This document shows, piece after piece, positions 42,394 through 47,056 of a stretch of 47,056 bases of DNA; positions within the stretch are counted from its first letter, which is position 1; every line of letters begins with the position of its first letter. The translations under genes and the position numbers were made by a program. The stretch comes from Clostridiales bacterium (GTDB lineage: Bacteria > Bacillota > Clostridia > Christensenellales > Pumilibacteraceae). The stretch lies in NCBI GenBank assembly GCA_031276725.1, contig JAISMM010000010.1, positions 1 through 47,056 on the forward strand. The letters run 5' to 3'. The notes under the pieces were generated by a model, which searched no databases, had not been told where the DNA came from, and was given only the letters and a program-made list of their open reading frames with translations.

Positions 42394-43007
42394 TATAACG
42401 TAATGCCCAAGACCAGCAGCGCCGCCAGCGCCGACTCGGTTAAACAAACGGCGGCGGCGGCGAGGGCGGCGGAAAGGGCGGCGGCAAAGCCGTCGGCGAG
42501 CGCGACGGCGTAGGAGTCCGACCGGCGGCGGCGGAAACGGCTTTTTGAAAGAGTGTCGACGCAAAGACAGGCGAACACGAACATATACGCGAGCAGGCAC
42601 GGAACGGTACAGACGGCGGCGACGGGCAGAAAGGCGGTTTTTAGAACCGCCGCGCAAACGAACGCCGCGCGCGCGTTCATAAAGCAAAAGAACAGGTACG
42701 GCAAAATATTCAAAACGGCGGTATAGATTCGGTGCGAGAGCAGCAGCATAACGGCGCATACCGCCGTTACCGACAAAAGGCGCGGAAAAAAATAGCCGAA
42801 AAAACCCTTAGAGCCGACTATAAGCCGATAGATATTATAGCGTTTTACGGTGTCGAGCGCCTCCGCTCCGTCAAGAAGATAGGCGCTGCGCACGCCCGCC
42901 GCCGCCGCCAAAATTCCGGCGGCAAAAAGCAAAATCAGCCGCCCCCTGTTGTTCCTTACAAAGTCGGAAAAATCGTAAAATGCGGAGCGCAAGCCGATTC
43001 TTAGCAC
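42393..43007 (-). CDS. SpoIIM-like membrane protein
   Basis: A 204-residue protein with about five membrane helices (LILLFAAGILAAAAGV; LLSVTAVCAVMLLLS; ILPYLFFCFMNARAAFVCAAV; VPCLLAYMFVFACLCV; LSAALAAAAVCLTESALAALLVLGI). Size, helix number and the FVRNNRGRL start resemble SpoIIM, which helps engulfment, but the match is not strong. A sigma-E-like promoter ends 5 nt before the GTG start, and spoIIM is a sigma-E gene in Bacillus. The next gene upstream is a Spo0A-like protein. No ribosome binding site. The stop sits at the end of a mini mobile element. Confidence 0.5.
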   Translation of the reverse strand: MLRIGLRSAFYDFSDFVRNNRGRLILLFAAGILAAAAGVRSAYLLDGAEALDTVKRYNIYRLIVGSKGFFGYFFPRLLSVTAVCAVMLLLSHRIYTAVLNILPYLFFCFMNARAAFVCAAVLKTAFLPVAAVCTVPCLLAYMFVFACLCVDTLSKSRFRRRRSDSYAVALADGFAAALSAALAAAAVCLTESALAALLVLGITL

Positions 43008-43012
43008 ATATT

Positions 43013-43042
43013 AAAATATGTCCGATTTCACCGGATTATGAC
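43013..43042 (-). promoter_or_regulatory. Sigma-E-like promoter for the SpoIIM-like gene
   Basis: GTCATAAT (43042-43035), 14-nt spacer, CATATTTT (43020-43013). The -35 matches GTCATATT at 7 of 8 positions; the -10 at 6 of 8. Confidence 0.55.
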
Positions 43043-43057
43043 GGACAAGAATCGTCC

Positions 43058-43561
43058 CTATAAACACAAATATATTTCATGCTTATACTTTCGCGCCAGC
43101 AAAAATCTTTTTAGAATCGAGGTTATAAACACGGCGTTGCTGATTTTGCCGTCGACGATAAGCGAGGACGGGAACAGATTATCCGCGTCTTTAAGGCGCA
43201 GCGTTTTGTACGCCGACCGTATCGCGGACGCTATCGAAAGCTCGACCGCCTTCGGGGTAACGTTAAATTTGTCGGCGCACATTTCGTAAAGAATTTTTAC
43301 CGTCGGCGGCAGCTTTTCGTTCTTTACACAGTACGTCAAAATACCGTAAAGGTACGTATGGCCGCGGTCCGCCGTGTTGAACCCCAGCTTGTTCAAAAAG
43401 TCCATTACGGACACGTCGACGTTGTAGTCGTCGTTAAACGACAGAACCACGTCGCGTTCGCCTATAAACGAACCGCAGCCCGACCAATTCCAAACGATAT
43501 CGTCGGGATTGCCGTCGTCCGCGTCGACGTCGAAAAGTCTTTTTCTTTCAGCGTTAGCCAT
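43058..43561 (-). CDS. Spo0A C-terminal domain protein without receiver domain
   Basis: A 167-residue protein. Residues about 52-160 match the Spo0A DNA-binding domain layout: FLNKLGFNTADRGHTYLYGILTYCV, then LPPTVKILYEMCADKFNVTPKAVELSIASAIRSAY (the helix-turn-helix), then NAVFITSILKRFL in place of the usual NSEFIA helix. No receiver domain precedes it; the first 50 residues are an acidic stretch with WNWSGCGSFIGERD. It could compete for 0A boxes or be a phage-type or paralogous regulator. AGGAGG precedes the ATG and it has its own promoter. Confidence 0.75.
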   Translation of the reverse strand: MANAERKRLFDVDADDGNPDDIVWNWSGCGSFIGERDVVLSFNDDYNVDVSVMDFLNKLGFNTADRGHTYLYGILTYCVKNEKLPPTVKILYEMCADKFNVTPKAVELSIASAIRSAYKTLRLKDADNLFPSSLIVDGKISNAVFITSILKRFLLARKYKHEIYLCL

Positions 43562-43613
43562 ATCGCGCCTCCTCTAAAAATTTCGGTCGCGCCCTCGGGC
43601 ACTCTCTTATTAT

Positions 43614-43642
43614 ATTTTAACATAACTTCGGGTGCTTAACAA
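43614..43642 (-). promoter_or_regulatory. Promoter of the Spo0A-C gene
   Basis: TTGTTA (43642-43637), 17-nt spacer, TAAAAT (43619-43614), extended TGT. The leader is about 45 nt. Confidence 0.6.
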
Positions 43643-43670
43643 GGAAAGTTTTACCATTTTTTGAAAAAAA

Positions 43671-45920
43671 TCAAAAAAAGTATTCGCCGGTCGCAAAATT
43701 AAATATAATATAGGGATAGCCGCCGGGCATAATAAAATTTTTAGGGCGCAACGCCTCGTCGTGAATAAAGAAGTTGCTTAAATATATTCTGTCGTTCACA
43801 GGTTCGAGGTACGTCGCCGAGCGAATCAACGCCGCGCCGTCAAAAAGCGCGGAATCGGGCGGCGTCCGCGCCTTGTAGCTAAAAAACAGCGCGGAATTTT
43901 CGGCGCCGTCGGCGGTAAAGCTCATTTTGTAGGCGGCGAATTTACCGTCCGCGTAGACTCCGAAAAAGCCGCCCGGGAGCGTATCGCCCTCGCCGAACAA
44001 GCGGAACGCGCCGCGAACGGCGTCGGGCAGCGCCGTCAGTCCCCCGATAGTTTCGGTATCGGGCGAATAAATCCGCCGTATCTTAAAGCGGGCGGCAAGA
44101 CGCGCGATGCTTTTAGCGGCGCGCCCGTCCGTGCGGGAGGCGTAAACGGCGTCGATCACCGTAACGTTGTTGCGCCTTAAAGCGCGGCTCACGTTGCGGT
44201 AGTCCTCCAAATCGCCCACCACGTACCAGCCGCCGCCGCTTTCGACTACGCTCGTAACCCCGCCGTAGCCGCTCACCGCGATAATAACCCCCGAGGCGGG
44301 CGGCGCGTTCTGCAAAAGGACGCACGTTACGAACGCGCCGACGCAGGCGAGCGAAAGGAACGGTTTTATAACCGCCGTTTTGCCGCGCAGCATTACGAAG
44401 CGGCTCACCGTAAAGTAGAGCGGATAGCACAAAAACGCTATCCAGCCCGTTCCGGCGATAAGAACGGAGTACGGCAACTTGGCGATATTTTCGGCTATAA
44501 AATCGACGACGACTATGCCGACGCCGCCGACCGTCAGTACGACGCCCGCTTTCGGAAAGGCGACGGCAAAAAGCGAGCATAAAAGCACGGCGGAAAACGC
44601 TAACGATATAAGCGGCATTACCAACAGGTTGGTCAAAAGCGAATACGGCTGAAATTCGCCTATCGCGGCCGTCATAGCGGGCAGAACGCCTATTTGCGCC
44701 GAAACGATAACGGCGGCGGACTCCGCTATCGGCCTTGTAAAACGCCGATTCATAAATTCGCTCCGGCACAAAAAATTTTTTACGGGGCGGCTAAACAGAA
44801 TTATGCCGAATACCGCGCCCACGCTCATTAAAAATCCGATCTCGAACAAATAGACGGGCAGCGGTATCAGCACGGCGCAGTAGGCGAACGCCAAAACGCT
44901 CGGCGCGTCGCGGTTGTACCCCAAAATTCGCGCAAGCAGACCGATTAAACACATAGCCGCCGCGCGCATTACCGACGGCGAAAATTCCGCGATCGCGGCG
45001 TACAGTCCCAAAAATACGGCGGTAATAAAAAACGCCGCAACTCTGTGCAGGCGCATTTTTTTCATAATAACGGCGACGAGCGCGGCGAAAAATCCGACGT
45101 GCAGACCCGACACCGCAAGCAGGTGTCCGAGTCCCGCCGCCGAATAGTAGTCGCGGATTTCGTCGCCTATCGCGCTTTTGCCGCCAGTGAGCATACCGAA
45201 CGCCGTCGCGCCGTAATCGGGGCCCATATTCGCTATTAAGGCGGCCTTTAATTTTTCGGAAAAGCCTTTAAGCCCCGTCGCCGCCCTCGGCGTGAACACG
45301 ACCGTTTCGCCCTTCTTTAACGTTACGGTATGGCGGATTTTGGAGCGGAACGCGTAAGCGTTCATTTTGTTTTCGTCCTTATTATAAAGCGGATACGCCT
45401 CCACCCGCGAGGTGAACGTAAGAACGTCGCCGGGCGCGGCGTATTCGGTAAGCTCCGAAACGCCGTCGTAGATATTCACCGCGATTTTGCCGCGCGTACC
45501 GCCCCTTTTGTTGTCCGCGATTACGGCGCCTATGACGACGCGGCAGGCGCCGTCGCCGTAGCGCTCGACGTCGTCGACTATGCCGCTAATAAAATGGCGT
45601 TCGCCGTCCGTAAGCGTTTCGTCGTGCCACGCGTTCACCGTGAGCGTAAAGACCCGGAACGATACCGCCGACAAAACTCCCGCTATAATCAAAGCGGCAA
45701 ACTCGAACGGACACCGTTTTGGTGAGTACTTTGTCAGACATAGTATGGAAATCAGCGCCAAAACCGCCAAAAACAGGGTTAAACCGAGCGCGGGCGACGA
45801 CAGCGTCAGCCTCGCCGCGAGTACCGCGACCGTAACGCAAACCGCCGTAACGAGCGCCGCGCGGAAATTAATAATTCTCGCGGGGACGTTCCCCCTCCCG
45901 TTTAACGCGACGTTTTGCAT
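43671..45920 (-). CDS. comEC: ComEC/Rec2 competence channel protein
   Basis: Membrane channel for single-stranded DNA in transformation. 749 residues. N-terminal helices to about 110, a soluble OB-like part (about 115-215), then the competence domain with LGHLLAVSGLHVGFFAALVAV near 270 and about eight more helices. The C-terminal region (about 540-749) sits where a metallo-beta-lactamase domain is usual, but the HxDxDH motif is not there: the matching segment reads SRTDGRAAK. No other com genes are near. The start has only a weak GGGGG site. Confidence 0.9.
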   Translation of the reverse strand: MQNVALNGRGNVPARIINFRAALVTAVCVTVAVLAARLTLSSPALGLTLFLAVLALISILCLTKYSPKRCPFEFAALIIAGVLSAVSFRVFTLTVNAWHDETLTDGERHFISGIVDDVERYGDGACRVVIGAVIADNKRGGTRGKIAVNIYDGVSELTEYAAPGDVLTFTSRVEAYPLYNKDENKMNAYAFRSKIRHTVTLKKGETVVFTPRAATGLKGFSEKLKAALIANMGPDYGATAFGMLTGGKSAIGDEIRDYYSAAGLGHLLAVSGLHVGFFAALVAVIMKKMRLHRVAAFFITAVFLGLYAAIAEFSPSVMRAAAMCLIGLLARILGYNRDAPSVLAFAYCAVLIPLPVYLFEIGFLMSVGAVFGIILFSRPVKNFLCRSEFMNRRFTRPIAESAAVIVSAQIGVLPAMTAAIGEFQPYSLLTNLLVMPLISLAFSAVLLCSLFAVAFPKAGVVLTVGGVGIVVVDFIAENIAKLPYSVLIAGTGWIAFLCYPLYFTVSRFVMLRGKTAVIKPFLSLACVGAFVTCVLLQNAPPASGVIIAVSGYGGVTSVVESGGGWYVVGDLEDYRNVSRALRRNNVTVIDAVYASRTDGRAAKSIARLAARFKIRRIYSPDTETIGGLTALPDAVRGAFRLFGEGDTLPGGFFGVYADGKFAAYKMSFTADGAENSALFFSYKARTPPDSALFDGAALIRSATYLEPVNDRIYLSNFFIHDEALRPKNFIMPGGYPYIIFNFATGEYFF
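45727..45745. repeat. 19-bp palindrome, copy 3
   Basis: TACTTTGTCAGACATAGTA, one mismatch between arms, inside comEC. Confidence 0.7.
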
Positions 45921-45946
45921 ATGCGACGCCCCCGACTAATTAGGAA

Positions 45947-46576
45947 TCAATCTTTTTTATGCTTATCGGTACTATGCCTGTCTTTAAGAACCCGCAAAAC
46001 TTGATTGAACGTAACGCCTCTGTCGTTCATCAAAACGAACGTGTGATAATATAAATCCGCAAGCTCGTTCAAAAGCTCGTCCTTATCGTCCTTCATTGCG
46101 GCGATAATGACTTCGGAGCTTTCCTCCCCCACCTTTTTACAAATTTTTTCGCGGCCTTTTTGCAAAAGATAATTCGTATACGAGCCATCGACGGGCTTGT
46201 TGCGGCGCGATTCGATCGTGCTTTCAAGCTCGCGCAAAACGTCCGGGTCGGCAATATCCTCGAACACCGTTTCGTTATTAAAAAAGCACGAGTACGCCCC
46301 CGTGTGGCACGCCGCCCCGGTTTGAACGACGCGCATCAAAACGCAGTCGTTGTCGCAATCGGTGCAGAGCGAAACCACGCGCTGAAAATGTCCGCTCGTT
46401 TCGCCCTTGCGCCAAAGAGCGTTGCGGCTGCGGCTAAAATAGTGCGCCTCGCGCGTCGCGAGCGTCTTATCGAGCGCCTCGGCGTTCATATACGCCTGCA
46501 TAAGCACCCGCCCCGTATAAGCGTCCGCGGTAATAACAGGCACAAGCCCGTCCTTGCCGAACTTAACGTCCTTCAT
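45947..46576 (-). CDS. hisIE: Bifunctional phosphoribosyl-AMP cyclohydrolase/phosphoribosyl-ATP pyrophosphatase
   Basis: Second and third steps of histidine synthesis. The HisI domain (1-115) has [29 protein letters not shown] and [13 protein letters not shown] with the zinc Cys residues. The HisE domain (about 120-205) has [18 protein letters not shown] and [18 protein letters not shown]. 209 residues, normal for the fusion. No other his genes lie in the window. Its ATG overlaps the toxin stop as ATGA. Confidence 0.95.
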   Translation of the reverse strand: MKDVKFGKDGLVPVITADAYTGRVLMQAYMNAEALDKTLATREAHYFSRSRNALWRKGETSGHFQRVVSLCTDCDNDCVLMRVVQTGAACHTGAYSCFFNNETVFEDIADPDVLRELESTIESRRNKPVDGSYTNYLLQKGREKICKKVGEESSEVIIAAMKDDKDELLNELADLYYHTFVLMNDRGVTFNQVLRVLKDRHSTDKHKKD

Positions 46577-46908
46577 TCCTCACCGTCCTCCCTTGGCGTA
46601 TTCAGCAAATTCAACGCCGCCAAATAATCGCTCCTGCCGTCAAGAACGCGGTAGACTTTAACCGTGTCGCCGTCGATTCTAAACAGCACGACATAGGGCT
46701 TTTGAAGGCGCGCGCGCAAATCGGTTTCAATCCCGAATTTCTTTTTTAACTCGCCGTATGCGAGCGGATTATCGGCTAAGCCCTCGACGGCGCGAAACAG
46801 CTTTTCCGCCGTTCTATTCGCCGCCGACGGATTGTCCGACGCTATGTAATCGCGTATACCGCTTATGTCGCGGTATACGATAGCGGGAATATCTAAAAAA
46901 TATCTCAT
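46573..46908 (-). CDS. ParE/RelE-type toxin
   Basis: A 111-residue toxin of the RelE/ParE superfamily. [34 protein letters not shown] is typical of ParE-like proteins, with [33 protein letters not shown] as the C-terminal sheet. RelE members cut mRNA on the ribosome and ParE members target gyrase; which it is cannot be said. The antitoxin lies just upstream. The stop overlaps the hisIE start, so hisIE is translated with the toxin unless it has its own start site. Confidence 0.85.
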   Translation of the reverse strand: MRYFLDIPAIVYRDISGIRDYIASDNPSAANRTAEKLFRAVEGLADNPLAYGELKKKFGIETDLRARLQKPYVVLFRIDGDTVKVYRVLDGRSDYLAALNLLNTPREDGEE

Positions 46909-46911
46909 CGA

Positions 46912-47056
46912 TTACACTCCAAGTTCTTGTCGAAGCTCTTCGATCGTCATATGCGGCTCATTTTTGAAAGATTCATCCGCCTCGCGTATCTTTTCAAAAA
47001 GGATATTTTGGGCTTCGGCTTTCGACATAGCGGGTAGCTTGACCTCGAACGGCAGT
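46912..47056 (-). CDS. Antitoxin, C-terminal part (cut by the window edge)
   Basis: The frame runs from the window end to TAA at 46912 (48 residues visible): KLPAMSKAEAQNILFEKIRE...HMTIEELRQELGV. The ending and position before a ParE/RelE toxin fit a RelB/ParD-type antitoxin. The DNA-binding N-terminus is outside the window. Confidence 0.65.
   Translation of the reverse strand, partial: LPFEVKLPAMSKAEAQNILFEKIREADESFKNEPHMTIEELRQELGV

Overview
The window reads as chromosomal DNA of an endospore-forming, moderately GC-rich Clostridia-type Bacillota, probably an uncultured gut lineage. The grounds are a SpoIVFB pro-sigma-K protease, BofA, a SpoIIM-like protein and a Spo0A-type C-terminal domain protein, together with RNase J, TrmR/U32, ScpA/ScpB, a Clostridia-type single-chain PurL, DUF4349 and BspA-like LRR proteins. 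Nearly all genes lie on the minus strand. I saw no rRNA, tRNA, CRISPR array, prophage or transposase gene.

Layout. 1-4.75 kb: repeats, then a minus-strand set spoIVFA-like, spoIVFB, DUF4132, rng. 4.8-6.3 kb: a truncated orphan ORF and minD-minE. 6.5-8.2 kb: a zinc-ribbon membrane protein. 8.3-11.9 kb: RNase J, TrmR and U32 (tRNA wobble-uridine hydroxylation and methylation). 12.3-15.8 kb: a sugar nucleotidyltransferase and a cytoplasmic-looking LRR protein. 16.1-25.9 kb: purine operon purE-C-M-N-H-D-L from one promoter (no purF or purB). 26.1-28.4 kb: bofA, a tandem repeat array, an InlB-repeat lipoprotein and a tiny leaderless ORF. 28.5-30.3 kb: a PhnP-like metallohydrolase and a DUF4349 lipoprotein. 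30.6-41.2 kb: Ca2+-type P-ATPase, degenerate M28 protein, membrane protein, holA, scpB, scpA, M50 protease, lysA and dacA. 41.3-42.3 kb: a dinD gene broken by a small mobile element. 42.4-47 kb: SpoIIM-like protein, Spo0A-C protein, comEC, hisIE and a ParE/RelE toxin with a partial antitoxin.

Three non-coding layers deserve attention. (1) A family of small non-autonomous elements with GGAAAACTCCGGA-type terminal inverted repeats occurs as full, variant, half and mini copies. It breaks dinD, sits inside another repeat, abuts a truncated ORF and supplies the last codons of the P-ATPase. (2) A perfect or near-perfect 19-bp palindrome, TACTATGTCWGACATAGTA, occurs three times, 5.7-38 kb apart. (3) Several genes have strong promoters whose -10 box ends 6-7 nt before the start codon with no ribosome binding site, which predicts leaderless mRNAs. 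One of these is a 20-codon ORF with its own promoter and terminator.

Three sporulation genes (spoIVFA-like, bofA, spoIIM-like) each carry a sigma-E-like promoter with the same 14-nt spacer. Their products fit one mother-cell programme: engulfment (SpoIIM) and control of pro-sigma-K cleavage (SpoIVFA/BofA/SpoIVFB). All functional names come from reading motifs by eye; no database search was possible.
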